The notes: generated by a model not told the origin, from the letters alone. A stretch of DNA of 64,000 nt from Leptospira terpstrae serovar Hualin str. LT 11-33 = ATCC 700639 (GCF_000332495.1 NZ_AOGW02000018.1:2501-66500), one strand, 5' to 3'; counted from the stretch's first letter, positions 1-9,089 are shown. Numbers and translations are program-made.

Positions 1-351
1 TTTATGCCATAAAAAATAGGAGGCAAAAATTGCAGAAAGGGGGAAGATCATGAATAGAAGTCTCGGATCGAGAGGACCTACCATGAGTGCTGAATAAATG
101 GCACCGATGATATCGAAAACAAGACCAGCATAGGCCCATTCCTTCAGCCGTCTCAGATTGGGCATCGCGATAACAATACATCCAGATATCTTTGCGACAC
201 CCAAAAAAGGTAATAAATAAGAAGGGTAACCAAGTTGTTTGAATACTTCAAGCCAATCCTCGGTCTGCATTATATTCATAACTGATCCTGGTAATAAAAA
301 AAATAAGACAAGGCCAGTAGCGATCCAATAATAAACATTTACTTTTCTCAT
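1..351 (-). CDS. DoxX-like membrane protein (3' end cut by window)
   Basis: The reading frame starts at the ATG complementary to 349-351 and stays open to base 1, so about 117 residues are visible and the C-terminus lies outside the window. It has about four hydrophobic helices. The first follows MRKVNVYYW, and the second region contains LPFLGVAKISG and LRRLKEWAYAG, a pattern typical of DoxX-like (DoxX_2) small inner-membrane proteins of unknown substrate. The motif GVAKISG followed by a charged LRRLKEW loop is the main basis of the call. No partner gene is visible. The family assignment is by remembered pattern only. Confidence 0.7.
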   Translation of the reverse strand, partial: MRKVNVYYWIATGLVLFFLLPGSVMNIMQTEDWLEVFKQLGYPSYLLPFLGVAKISGCIVIAMPNLRRLKEWAYAGLVFDIIGAIYSALMVGPLDPRLLFMIFPLSAIFASYFLWHK

Positions 352-626
352 GTATTCTACTCTATTATTAAAGTTACAAACTAACAAAAATCAATTGCTT
401 TTTCGCTTCATCTTTTTGCTTGGTCCAGTTGAATTACAAAATTTTTATTCGCACTTACAATTGTCCTGCTTTAGATTCGTTCTTATGCTTTTCACCTATT
501 TTTGCAATGTAGAAGGGTTTGGTCCTAAGGATGAAAACGATAACACAATCCAAAGTAGAAAGGACTTGAATCAATAATTCGATTCAACTGATCCACTTCG
601 GAATTCAGTTACTGAATTAAATAAAA

Positions 627-656
627 TGCCAGACTGAACAAGTGGTTCAGCTGGCA
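627..656 (-). terminator. Rho-independent terminator of the lipoprotein gene
   Basis: The arms TGCCAG and CTGGCA enclose the inner arms CTGAAC and GTTCAG with a five-base loop. On the minus strand the stem is followed by TTTTATTT. It lies just downstream of the lipoprotein stop at 680, so it is the expected 3' end of that transcript. Confidence 0.75.
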
Positions 657-679
657 ATAGTAAGGAAAGGGTATTATTT

Positions 680-1204
680 TTACTCTACGGGATAACCTAA
701 TTGCTGTAAGGTCAATTGAGTGATTTTTTCATAAAAATGTTCCGCTCTTGTCTCATTTGGCCCACCTACAAATCCACCTAATCCATAGGCTACCGTGATA
801 TTGTGTTGATCGATAATATTTCCTTTTGCATCTTTGATGGTTAAAACTAAATCCATAGAATCTGCACCCGCAATGGATCCAATCCATATTGCAACACCTT
901 CTGATCTAAATCGAACATCATTGATCTTTATCTCGATCGTTTCCTTTGCTTTATCAGAAAAAACACCTTTTTCCTTTAGCTTTGTTTTATAAACACGTAA
1001 AAAGTTTTCTTCTTTGAAGACTTCGCTGTCTTTAACTTCTGCGTTAGCTTCAGGTGTATACGTTAATACAACCTTTTCGTTGAGTTTCGTAGTAGAATAG
1101 TTAGGTGCCTTATAGTCACCTAAACGTTTTGCAGACGAGCTGCAATTCACTGCAAAAACCAATACCAACGCCAATACAGCATATACGCTTTTTTTAAAGT
1201 TCAT
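680..1204 (-). CDS. putative exported lipoprotein, DUF4410-like
   Basis: The start is the ATG at 1204, which has an AAGGAG ribosome-binding site nine bases upstream; a TTG one codon earlier is less likely. The protein has a lipoprotein signal peptide ending in VFAVNCSS, so it should be lipid-anchored. The mature part of about 150 residues is mostly beta strand. It has a conserved-looking core GSIAGADSMDLVLTIKD and ends in a short helix with QLTLQQLG. A glycine-rich turn followed by strand-forming 'ltikDakGnii' resembles DUF4410-type lipoproteins, but this is tentative. The function is unknown. It stands alone, with its own terminator downstream. Confidence 0.75.
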   Translation of the reverse strand: MNFKKSVYAVLALVLVFAVNCSSSAKRLGDYKAPNYSTTKLNEKVVLTYTPEANAEVKDSEVFKEENFLRVYKTKLKEKGVFSDKAKETIEIKINDVRFRSEGVAIWIGSIAGADSMDLVLTIKDAKGNIIDQHNITVAYGLGGFVGGPNETRAEHFYEKITQLTLQQLGYPVE

Positions 1205-1448
1205 CAAATAAACTCCTTTGTAATCTAATATTAAAAAATTAATAGCATTTGAATGAAATCAGGTGTTTACAACAAGACCCAAAAAAAATAGAACGAAAAA
1301 TTCTTTGAAGTCAAAACTACGCCAAATCTAACTTAAGAGCATCGACTAAGGGTTGTAATTCTAGATTTCGATAAAATGCCATCAATAGTTCTGACTAGAT
1401 TTAAGATCCGAAAATATTTTTGCAATATTTTATTGTAAAATCCAAAAT

Positions 1449-2100
1449 TTATAAACAAACAATTTCATAAATGGTGATGGGTTTTAATTTTCCTTCGACA
1501 ATGACTTGGTCCATCTCAAGTAAGAGGAAGCTGGCCTGAACCGAATAATTACCTTCTAATTGTTTAAATGTAGCCAAAGAAACAAAAATTGGGCAATGAT
1601 AATGTTGGGTTAGACCTTCGATTCTGGAAGCAAAGTTCACATTGTCTCCGATGACATTATATTCCAACCTTCGGTCGGAACCTATTTTGCCAACTATGGC
1701 TTCGCCAGTATGAATCCCAATTCTTACCTGTAGTTTGACATAACTTGGATTATTAATTCTATTCCACGAATCATGATAAATGCTGATTGAACGACACGAA
1801 GAGCATCGTCATCTCATTTGAAAGGGGCGCCAAATATGATCATAATTACATTACTGATAAATTTATCAATGTCCCATATAATTTAAACCTATCATTAGTT
1901 AAACGAGACAAATAATGGTTTAAGAATTCTACAACTTCTTGGGTTGAACTTTGCTCTGAAAATTTTGTAAACGATCGAATATCAGAAAAAAGGATGGTGG
2001 CTTCCTTGTTTTCGCCACCTGGTTCTAGTTGTGCTTTATTTTGGTAAAACTTAATAGCAAATTGTGAGGGAAATGTAATACAAAAATCAAAACAAAGCGA
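1449..2100 (-). pseudogene. decayed class III adenylate/guanylate cyclase
   Basis: Class III cyclase pieces can be followed on the minus strand in the correct order but in different frames. They are EATILFSDIRSFTKFSEQSS (about 1,960-2,020), IDKFISN and IFGAPFK (about 1,825-1,875), [29 protein letters not shown] (about 1,690-1,735) and [15 protein letters not shown] (about 1,610-1,660). There is a TGA stop straight after IFGAPFK and at least two frameshifts, near 1,870 and 1,760. The aspartate expected in the second metal-binding motif (usually 'gD') reads as asparagine. The 72-residue open piece 1449-1667 is only the C-terminal end. The N-terminal sensor part is missing, so no active enzyme can be made. 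Confidence 0.85.
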
Positions 2101-2269
2101 CTATTTTTTCGTTTTTCATATCCCTTTCGATAAAATATTATCAACAAACGATATATTATTTTTTAATCCATTTTTAAAAGTAAGAGTTAAGGTTCCGATA
2201 TCAAATGGAAAAATGAGGATATGGTTTTGATTTGATTTGGAATGAGTTGGGATTGAATTAGTTTGGTTT

Positions 2270-2400
2270 GCGTAAGGGATACGAAGGGCTTGGTCACCTG
2301 CCATCGTTAGATGGCGGGGGACGGAAGCGAATGCGCACCCCGGAGTAGCCCGACCCGTAAACTTTCAATCAATGATATACAAATCCCATCGGGAACGCCC
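2270..2400. repeat. 130-bp structured intergenic repeat, copy 1
   Basis: This intergenic element matches 11682-11811. It begins with GCGTAAGGGAT, contains GGTCACCTGCCAT and GAATGCGCACCCCGGA, and ends in GGGAACGCCC. A perfect hairpin GCCATC-GTTA-GATGGC lies inside, and further complementary pairs are GGGG with CCCC, CCGA with TCGG and outer GGGC with GCCC. About 70 bases of the left and middle part are nearly identical to copy 2, while about 40 bases on the right are free to vary. Both ends carry GCGT(T/A), giving weak terminal inversion. It sits between the cyclase remnant and the 3' end of the hybrid kinase gene. Small reading frames across it are by-products. Confidence 0.85.
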
Positions 2401-2413
2401 AAAACTGTAACTT

Positions 2414-4957
2414 TTATAGCCTTGTTTTTCTCTCAATCAGCCATTCATATAATGCTTGTTCTATTTCTCTTTTTTGGAACGGTTTCGGCAAAAACGAAGA
2501 CATTCCTGCGCGAATGCATTTGTCTTGATCATCCTGGAAGGCATCCGCAGTAACTGCAATGATGATTGGTTTGGGAAAAATCCGTTCGTCTTTCAAAATC
2601 TCTTCCGATGCCCCGATACCATCCAGATTGGGCATATTGATGTCCATAAAAATCAAATGGAATTCGTTTGTTTGGGCCTTTGTTACCGCTTCCCTGCCGT
2701 CTTTCGCCATATCATGGCGGATTTTTAATTTTTTCAAAAAACTGGAAAGTAGAAACAGGTTGGTAGGATCATCTTCCGCAATCAGCACATTTGTATTAGA
2801 CGGTAATTTAGAGAGATCCACCGAATCAACGGATCGCAAAACTCTGGACATTTGGTTGGGAAGAAGTCTGAGTTCAATTTCAAAACAGGAACCGTTGGGA
2901 AAATTGCTTTTAACTTTCAATTCTCCTCCCATCACATCCATTAGTTTTTTAGAGATGGCGAGACCGAGTCCCGTTCCTCCGTACTTACGGGAAATGCTTG
3001 AATCCAACTGTGTGAATCTTTGAAACAAGGAACCCATTTTCTCTTCCGGGATTCCTATTCCTGTATCCGTTATCGATACTTTGTATTGAATCCAGTTTCC
3101 TACTTCTTCCTTTTTGGAAGAGAGAAGGATTTTGATTTCTCCAGATTCCGTAAATTTGACCGCATTGGAGATTAGATTAAATAACACTTGTTTGATTCTA
3201 TTTTCGTCGCCATGTGCTAAAAATATAAAATCTGGATCAAAGCTGACTTCAAATCGAACTTGTTTCTGTTCCGCTTGGTGCTTAAAAATTCCTTCCGCAA
3301 GTTCGAGCAGAATTTTCCAGGAAAAATCGGATTCTAATAATTCTATTTTTCCCGCTTCCAGTTTGGAATAATCCAAAATGTCGTTCAATATAGTCAAAAG
3401 AGATTGTCCGCTGTCCTGAATCATTTTCAGATATTGTGCTTGATCCTCCGAAACCTTTGTCATTTTCAAAAGTTCCGTGATTCCCAAAATTCCATTCATG
3501 GGAGTTCTGATTTCGTGACTCATTGTTGCTAAAAATTGAGACTTTGCTTTGTTCGCGGTTTCTGCTAGTTGTTTGGCGATCTCGTATTCTTCCGTGCGGA
3601 GTTTTACCTGCAATTCCAATTCGTATTTTTGGTATTCTTTCAGATTCAAGAGTTCCGTATGGGTTCTGTTTTTTTCTTCCAAAGTTTCACCGAGTTTTTG
3701 AACTAATTTTTCTTCCTCTTGCAATGCCTTTGTTATTTTTTTTGATAATAGAATCGCTTGGATGAAGATAAATAACAAAACCCCCAAATGGGAGAGATAA
3801 CCTGTATGAATCAATCCGAAATTGAATAATATATCGTTAAGTAGGGTAACCGCTGTAATGGAGTAGGCAATGAGCATAAGTCCCGCACCTTCCCTTTTTC
3901 TAAAATAAGCTCTGATGAATAAAGGTACATACAGTATGAGTGCAATCATTGCAGAACCGAAGAGATACGATGCGTAATGTGTGAAAATGGAAACCGGCAA
4001 AAACAAAGTTAGTAAAAAACTAAAGAAAACCAACCTGAGAACTTTTGTGATTAATTTGGGGATGTCCTTCGGAAATAAAAGATCGTAGAGTGTTACCATG
4101 GAAACCCCGATCATATAAATCACTCCGAACAAAAGCCGGATATATGAATCAAAATCCAGATTGGGAAATAGATAATAAAACGTATGCGTTTCAAAATTCA
4201 ATTGGCGAATTCCCATAATCATACAGAAAATACCGAACATCAGATATTCTTTGGAACGGAATCTTGACAGATAAATAATCAGATGGTATAAGCCGATGAT
4301 GATGATTGCAGAAGAACTCGCAATGTCCCGTATAATAAGATTGAGGTGCTGTCTTTCTATGGATTTCCAATCTCCGAAATAAAGAGGTTCCCAAAATCCG
4401 TGATTTTCATGATTGAAGTTGGATACCCAAACGACGATTGTTACTTCATCGGAAAGATTACCCAGATAGGACGTGCCTGGTTTCAGGTCAGGCTTCATTG
4501 TTTCAAAACTGTCTCCCGTTTGTCCCACTTTTACCACAGAACGGGCGTTAACGAAAATTTCGAAAGCGGACATGATTTCAGTCCAAAACAATCCGTAGTT
4601 TATTTCCCGTTTTGGAAGTTTGAGTTTGAGTCTGTAAGTACCTTTTCCGAAAATCGGTAGGTTTTTTCCGTTTATTTTGTAGAATTTCCAAAAAGATGGA
4701 ACCGGAAAATAACCATGGCATTTTTTTTTCCATACGGACTCATCCGATTCGGGAGGAATCAATTCATCCCAACAAAATTCCCAATCTCCTTTCAAATTTA
4801 TCACAGTTTGTTTCGGTTCCCATGCGGAAAGATCCAATAATCCGGAATTTATATCGGGGAGGGGAGAGGTTGCGACTTTACAGAAAGAAAAAGATATAAA
4901 AACTACAAGTAGAGGTAAAAAAAAAATTTTTTTAAAAAAAGAAAGCGAAATTTCCAT
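2414..4957 (-). CDS. hybrid histidine kinase with 7TM sensor and receiver domain
   Basis: This 847-residue protein starts at an ATG with AAGGGTAG upstream. It has a lipoprotein-like signal (FSFCKVA, Cys26). An extracytoplasmic beta-sandwich follows (about 40-195, with LKGDWEFCWDEL and FGKGTYRLKLKLP), then about seven membrane helices (about 200-400) of the 7TMR-DISM type and a coiled coil (about 405-470). The kinase core has phosphoacceptor His in SHEIRTPMNG and an ATPase domain with NLISNAVKF, DTGIGIP and GGTGLGLAI. The C-terminal receiver (about 725-840) has the phosphorylatable Asp in FMDINMP and a KPF lysine motif. It should sense an envelope signal and pass phosphate to its own receiver, then to an unseen phosphotransfer partner. 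No regulator gene adjoins it. Confidence 0.9.
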   Translation of the reverse strand: MEISLSFFKKIFFLPLLVVFISFSFCKVATSPLPDINSGLLDLSAWEPKQTVINLKGDWEFCWDELIPPESDESVWKKKCHGYFPVPSFWKFYKINGKNLPIFGKGTYRLKLKLPKREINYGLFWTEIMSAFEIFVNARSVVKVGQTGDSFETMKPDLKPGTSYLGNLSDEVTIVVWVSNFNHENHGFWEPLYFGDWKSIERQHLNLIIRDIASSSAIIIIGLYHLIIYLSRFRSKEYLMFGIFCMIMGIRQLNFETHTFYYLFPNLDFDSYIRLLFGVIYMIGVSMVTLYDLLFPKDIPKLITKVLRLVFFSFLLTLFLPVSIFTHYASYLFGSAMIALILYVPLFIRAYFRKREGAGLMLIAYSITAVTLLNDILFNFGLIHTGYLSHLGVLLFIFIQAILLSKKITKALQEEEKLVQKLGETLEEKNRTHTELLNLKEYQKYELELQVKLRTEEYEIAKQLAETANKAKSQFLATMSHEIRTPMNGILGITELLKMTKVSEDQAQYLKMIQDSGQSLLTILNDILDYSKLEAGKIELLESDFSWKILLELAEGIFKHQAEQKQVRFEVSFDPDFIFLAHGDENRIKQVLFNLISNAVKFTESGEIKILLSSKKEEVGNWIQYKVSITDTGIGIPEEKMGSLFQRFTQLDSSISRKYGGTGLGLAISKKLMDVMGGELKVKSNFPNGSCFEIELRLLPNQMSRVLRSVDSVDLSKLPSNTNVLIAEDDPTNLFLLSSFLKKLKIRHDMAKDGREAVTKAQTNEFHLIFMDINMPNLDGIGASEEILKDERIFPKPIIIAVTADAFQDDQDKCIRAGMSSFLPKPFQKREIEQALYEWLIERKTRL

Positions 4958-5144
4958 AAAACTACCCTTAGGCGAGAAAGAAATAGAACATTTGACTCAG
5001 ATGAGAAAATTCGCTTGAACTGAAGCCTCGTATATCTGATTCCGAGAGCAATCTATTTATTTTATACTCTAAAAAGCAAACGAAACGGACAAACGCCTAC
5101 CGCAAATTGAAATTAATTTTGTTTGTTACAAAAGCGAAGGCATT

Positions 5145-5870
5145 CTATGCGGAGCAACGGTCGTGTGAATCCTGAAATTGATAGTCAAAGCCGTCGATTT
5201 CGAGGATGTTTTGGTTCCAACGGGCCTGCCTTTTTTTTGTTTGGTTGGGAAGTGAGGAAGGGACTTTTTGAAATTCTAATTGAATGACTTTTTCGGAAAT
5301 CCATTGATACTTTCCACTATACTTAGGTTTTTCCAATGTGCCGTCACTTTCCCGAAATGCAACTAAAGAGAGTTCAAAGGAACCATCTGAATCAAACTTG
5401 ATTTCCGCGATTGGCCCATAAGCACCTGGACTTGGACCATACCAAATCACATTTGTAAAGATCTCTTTTGGGCTTAAACCTGCAATTTCATTCAATCGGT
5501 ATGTATTCCGAAGTAAGGAAAGATCCTTGTCTTTCAGCATCAAACGTTTGTAAGTTTTTTTATAGGTGGCTGCCTTATTTAATAACTGAAAAACATCTTG
5601 TTCCTCAGTCAATTCCTCGCATTGACTCAATTGAATGGTGTAAACGCAGGCCAAGTTATAGTTTGCATATGGGTCATTCGGATTTTTCTTTAAACTTTCT
5701 TTGAACCACATTTCAGCCTGAGACCAGTTTTTCTTGTAAAAGGCATCAATGGCTTTTTGGTTAGTCTCCGATAAAGGTTCTGAATTTAACGGAATTTCCA
5801 ATCCAATCAAAAGAAATAGAGTGAGTAAATAAATTCTAATTGGCGTCATTTGATTTCGTACATAATACAT
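5145..5870 (-). CDS. exported TPR-containing protein
   Basis: A 241-residue protein with an N-terminal hydrophobic signal (IYLLTLFLLIGLEI). One to two TPR-like helical pairs follow (about 40-90; AIDAFYKKNWSQAEMWFKESL and NPNDPYANYNLACVY). The C-terminal half (about 140-235) is beta-rich, with WYGPSPGAYGP and SGKYQWISEKVIQLEF, resembling a lipocalin-like strand pattern. An alternative start at the second Met (5849) would give a tighter signal peptide. It probably works in the periplasm as a binding or scaffold protein; no partner is visible. The call rests on the TPR spacing of W, A and Y residues. Confidence 0.7.
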   Translation of the reverse strand: MYYVRNQMTPIRIYLLTLFLLIGLEIPLNSEPLSETNQKAIDAFYKKNWSQAEMWFKESLKKNPNDPYANYNLACVYTIQLSQCEELTEEQDVFQLLNKAATYKKTYKRLMLKDKDLSLLRNTYRLNEIAGLSPKEIFTNVIWYGPSPGAYGPIAEIKFDSDGSFELSLVAFRESDGTLEKPKYSGKYQWISEKVIQLEFQKVPSSLPNQTKKRQARWNQNILEIDGFDYQFQDSHDRCSA

Positions 5871-6001
5871 TGCACGATTTAGATCGAATCTTTTTGATAT
5901 GCAAGAGGAAAATTTGTTGGAAATGCGAGTGGGACGAAGGTATAGTAGGTGTAGCGCTTAAACTTACGATCTAAAAATTGAAAACCTTCTTGGTAGTACT
6001 G

Positions 6002-6066
6002 TCACCATTACAATCCATAAAGAGGGCCTCGTCTAAGGGTCAACGTTACATGATTTGTAATGGTGA
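6002..6066. repeat. long-armed inverted repeat
   Basis: Perfect 12-base arms TCACCATTACAA (6002-6013) and TTGTAATGGTGA (6055-6066) enclose a 41-base spacer. It lies downstream of the flavoprotein gene stop and upstream of the TPR gene. There is no T-run on either side, so it does not look like an intrinsic terminator. Confidence 0.6.
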
Positions 6067-6092
6067 AAATAAGCGGAAAATAAATCCCCCTC

Positions 6093-6818
6093 TCAGTCCA
6101 AGCCCTTTTTCCCATCCGCCCAGTAAGAGCGAACCTTTAGCCTGTTAGTGGGAATTCCAGAATCTTTCAAATAAGCTCTGACTTGTTGGATGGAACTGGC
6201 CCGCCCAGTAAGAAAAATCTTTGGGTCGGGAATTTCTGAAATCAGATCAAACATTTCCTTTGCCATTGTTTGGAGATGCGATCCATCAAGAGATCGTTCC
6301 ATCATTCTATGATCAGTAAGTCCCAGATGACCTAGAACTTCTTTCCCTACTTCTGCCGAATTCAATTCGAGGAAGGTATAAGATTTCTTTTTCACATTGT
6401 TTTGCAGAACCTTCGCGATTCCAAAGGAAGTTTCATCGCCGAATAGGATAGCATCTCCTTCTAGATTCGAAAAATCCAAAGACTCGCGAGGGCCGAAAAC
6501 TTCGCAAGGGTCGCCTACTTTTAAGGAATGGATCCAAGTGGAAGCAGGGCCTTCTTTTCGATTGTAACAGAGAAAGGAAAGTTTGCCTTCCTCTTTGTCC
6601 ACACTAATGGGTGTGTAAGTGCGGTAGGTAAGATTTCCCACATCGACTTGCACCTTACATCCTGGGATCCACTTTGCCTCTTTTAATTTAGTTCCCGCCA
6701 TTTCGATAAGAACGAAATTTTCTGCAAGCCGTACTATTTTGGAAACTTTGGTCTGTGTGAGAAAAATACTAAAGATTGATTTGATACTACGTTTGAAAAA
6801 TGAATTTGTTTCCGACAT
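6093..6818 (-). CDS. siderophore-interacting protein-like FAD-binding oxidoreductase
   Basis: The chosen start is the ATG at 6818 (MSETNS), which has CGGAG eight bases upstream; an in-frame ATG at 6857 lacks a good site. The 241-residue protein has a flavin-binding beta-barrel (about 30-125) with YRTYTPIS, which resembles the RxYTxR flavin motif of the SIP/ViuB family, and GDPCEVFGPRESL. The NAD(P)H-side domain follows (about 130-235), with ILFGDETSFGIA and PKIFLTGRASSIQQVRAYL. Such proteins reduce ferric chelates or serve as flavin reductases in the cytoplasm. No siderophore transport gene is adjacent, so the substrate is unknown. Confidence 0.8.
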   Translation of the reverse strand: MSETNSFFKRSIKSIFSIFLTQTKVSKIVRLAENFVLIEMAGTKLKEAKWIPGCKVQVDVGNLTYRTYTPISVDKEEGKLSFLCYNRKEGPASTWIHSLKVGDPCEVFGPRESLDFSNLEGDAILFGDETSFGIAKVLQNNVKKKSYTFLELNSAEVGKEVLGHLGLTDHRMMERSLDGSHLQTMAKEMFDLISEIPDPKIFLTGRASSIQQVRAYLKDSGIPTNRLKVRSYWADGKKGLD

Positions 6819-6967
6819 AAAAATTCTCCGTTTGAAATGTGTGTGCATTGTTTGCAAAATGAATCGCTATCCTCAGATTTAAATGGAATTCAGAAACTTA
6901 CTTCCCATGAGAAACACCTGCATGGACACAAATTTTCCATAAGATTCGATCGATTCGAGATATCACT

Positions 6968-7357
6968 TTATACCACCTTTATCCCAAACTTTCGAAACAC
7001 TTCAACCATTTCCAAAAATACTCCAGTCGATTGTTGTTTGAGAATTTTGATGAGTAACAATAAAGCTCGTTCATGGTTTGTCACTTCTTTGTAGGCGATA
7101 AAAAAGGCTATGAGGTCAAGTGGGTTCAACTTGTTTGCATTGGATTGCCATTTCGCATTCCATTCCTTGCCAAAGTTGGATCGATTTATATTAAATCGTT
7201 CCTTTATAAATCGGAATAAAAATGGGATGACTTCTTTTGCTGTTAGGGAACTCCAAATTGTTTTGAATGTTTGCCAATAGATACTAAATTTAAAAGATGT
7301 CAATTTAGTATGTACCTTCACTTTGATGCAATTAGTTTGCTTCCAAGATGCGGCCAC
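6968..7357 (-). CDS. hypothetical protein
   Basis: This open frame of about 129 residues begins with GTG if taken from its first possible start. The second half is a plausible alpha-helical protein (LIAFFIAYKEVTNHERALLLLIK, then a helix through VFRKFG, split here for length at about residues 80-125). The first half is less convincing and lacks a clear ribosome-binding site. It may be a truncated remnant or a small cytoplasmic protein. No family is recognised. Confidence 0.35.
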   Translation of the reverse strand: MAASWKQTNCIKVKVHTKLTSFKFSIYWQTFKTIWSSLTAKEVIPFLFRFIKERFNINRSNFGKEWNAKWQSNANKLNPLDLIAFFIAYKEVTNHERALLLLIKILKQQSTGVFLEMVEVFRKFGIKVV

Positions 7358-7434
7358 ATAAGAAATGAAATTTTATGAATATAATAAAAGTTATCATAGA
7401 TTTTCTATCGTAATGAAAATTGTATTGAATTGAT

Positions 7435-7998
7435 TCAAAATTCACAGATTTCGATGATCTTTGTCTTTCGGCTAATGCTAGTAAGTGATCCTAGAAGAAT
7501 TGTCACTGTTGTGTCGAGCCAATTGGATTGATAACTGATTCTGATGGGTCGGTCATCTTCTGGTAATAATTCAATCCACGAATTTTGATTTGTGATAGGG
7601 AAATTTCCATATAACCAGAACCATTCTGATTTTGAAGCGTAAAATTCACAAAGATCACCATCAGGAGATAGAACAATTTGTTTGATTGGAATAGGTTTTG
7701 CTGTTTTTGTGTCTAATTGGTTTTTTTGGCTTTGCGACTGTTTGCCTTGAGTAGCTAAAATAAGTTTACGTTCTTCTTCTTTTCTAATGGCAGCTAACTC
7801 TTGTTCGGAATGTTCTTTGTAAACAACTTTTAATACATTGGTTTTTGGAACGGTGACACGTTTTCCATTTTCATCAAGTATTTCGATTTGATTCCCATCT
7901 TGGTTCATCACCTTTCCTTTTAATATTCCTCCCGATCTAAGAAGAATATTCGTAGCCGAAACAGAGGACACAAAAAGAAAGAAGATAGAAAGTATCAT
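7435..7998 (-). CDS. exported protein of unknown function
   Basis: The start is taken at the ATG 7998; a TTG four codons upstream is possible. A signal peptide (MILSIFFLFVSSVSA) is followed by a small beta domain with LLRSGGILKGKV and GKRVTVPKTNVLKVVY. That pattern is common in leptospiral exported proteins that carry a short SH3-like barrel. A charged, low-complexity helix with QSQSQKNQ follows (about 75-110), then a C-terminal beta region with two cysteines (DLCEFYAS and IIEICEF), which may form a disulfide. The role is unknown. Confidence 0.65.
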   Translation of the reverse strand: MILSIFFLFVSSVSATNILLRSGGILKGKVMNQDGNQIEILDENGKRVTVPKTNVLKVVYKEHSEQELAAIRKEEERKLILATQGKQSQSQKNQLDTKTAKPIPIKQIVLSPDGDLCEFYASKSEWFWLYGNFPITNQNSWIELLPEDDRPIRISYQSNWLDTTVTILLGSLTSISRKTKIIEICEF

Positions 7999-8197
7999 TT
8001 TTTGATTCAAAGAAAACGCCTACAATTGCCAAACTCATTGGTGAGTTATGATTTTCGTTATCGACTCATGGATTGGGAAGTTTTGAAAGAAAAAAATAAA
8101 GTAAAACTTGCTTTTTTTGTTATGCGAATCTGGCACCAATTCATTGCTAGGTTCAAATAAATCTTGCTTATTTAGAACTTTAAGATTAATTTTGGTT

Positions 8198-8974
8198 ATG
8201 ATTTTCATGAATTCCAAATCGAATCAAAAATTGATACATCATATTCGGTTGCTTTATTTTGGGATTTTTGTAATGATTTACATTGTATTTTCTACAAGTT
8301 GTTCACCGTTGTACTATTATCTATTCCAATCGCAGGAACCAAAAAAAGAATCTACGGCCACTCGTGACCTTTTTAGTTTACTCCTTTTGTCACCAAATTC
8401 AGTAACCTATCCATGGGCTACGTTTACAGATAATCGAGATGGTACCATTTCATTCCAAGGAAGGGCAGGAAGTTTTGGTGGACAATCTTATTCGGAATCA
8501 ACTCTAAGCTATGCGAAATGTAGTTCAGGGCAAACTTGGATCAGTAGTTCCAATTCTTGTTCTCCCGAGATTCCTACAACTTTGTTATATTGTCCTACCA
8601 ATGATAATGCTTGTAATGATGCAGTGACCTTTCTTCTAAACAATGGGACAAGTGCGGCATATTCCTATTGCGACGGTTTAGTGTTAGCTGAAAAATCGAA
8701 TTGGCGAGTTGCCACAAAAAATGAGTTAAAATTAACCGTAGAATGTTCTGAAAATCCTGTAGACTTTCCTGCGGACAATGCGGGAGGGTGTGGCGTAAAT
8801 AAAAAATATTACCTCAATACCTCAATTTTCCAATTGGGTGGCAATCTTTGTTCTTTTTGGTCTGCAACTGCTGCGAACTTTAACTCATCTTGGTTTATCG
8901 ATTTTTGCTCTGGTGAAACTTCTGCGTCTGGTAAAGGGATTGCTCGACACGTGCGATGTGTGACGGATCCATAA
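8198..8974 (+). CDS. DUF1566/Lcl-type lipoprotein
   Basis: The start is one of two close ATGs, 8198 or 8207; the former is chosen. The N-terminus is a lipoprotein signal with lipobox VFSTSCSP. The mature part has an Lcl_C (DUF1566)-like domain (about 60-258), seen in FTDNRDGTISFQG, the core NWRVATKNELKL, SFWSATAANFNSSWFIDF and terminal ARHVRCVTDP. Ten or more cysteines suggest disulfides outside the cytoplasm. In this family the domain resembles a C-type-lectin-like fold and may bind a surface ligand. It shares no operon with its neighbours and converges on the RRM gene. Confidence 0.8.
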   Translation: MIFMNSKSNQKLIHHIRLLYFGIFVMIYIVFSTSCSPLYYYLFQSQEPKKESTATRDLFSLLLLSPNSVTYPWATFTDNRDGTISFQGRAGSFGGQSYSESTLSYAKCSSGQTWISSSNSCSPEIPTTLLYCPTNDNACNDAVTFLLNNGTSAAYSYCDGLVLAEKSNWRVATKNELKLTVECSENPVDFPADNAGGCGVNKKYYLNTSIFQLGGNLCSFWSATAANFNSSWFIDFCSGETSASGKGIARHVRCVTDP

Positions 8975-9030
8975 TTCAGGTGATGCTTTCCGTTTCGTAT
9001 TTTGATTTTAAAACAATTGTACTTCCATGT

Positions 9031-9074
9031 TTGATTTCAGCCCAACAGGTATTAATCTACAAAGCTGAAATCAA
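9031..9074. repeat. hairpin between converging genes
   Basis: Perfect 11-base arms TTGATTTCAGC (9031-9041) and GCTGAAATCAA (9064-9074) enclose 22 bases. It lies between the converging lipoprotein gene (stop 8974) and the RRM gene (stop 9090), so it could end transcription from either side. A T-run follows neither arm cleanly; on the minus strand the T-run precedes the stem. Confidence 0.5.
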
Positions 9075-9089
9075 AAAGTTGTTAGGAAC

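Noticed and set aside
350..577. Short plus-strand gene beside the DoxX-like gene
   Set aside because: No ribosome-binding site and no coding-like pattern. It overlaps the start of the minus-strand gene.
2270..2400. Integron attC site or cassette array
   Set aside because: The GTTAGAT and GTTAAAT cores fit GTTRRRY, but the partner core and attC order are wrong. Neighbouring genes face both ways, and the recombinase at 18803 lacks the integron-specific patch.
2311..2553. Small protein starting MAGDGSECAPR
   Set aside because: The frame lies inside the 130-bp repeat and recurs in copy 2 (11723-11905) only over the repeated bases. It is a by-product of the repeat.
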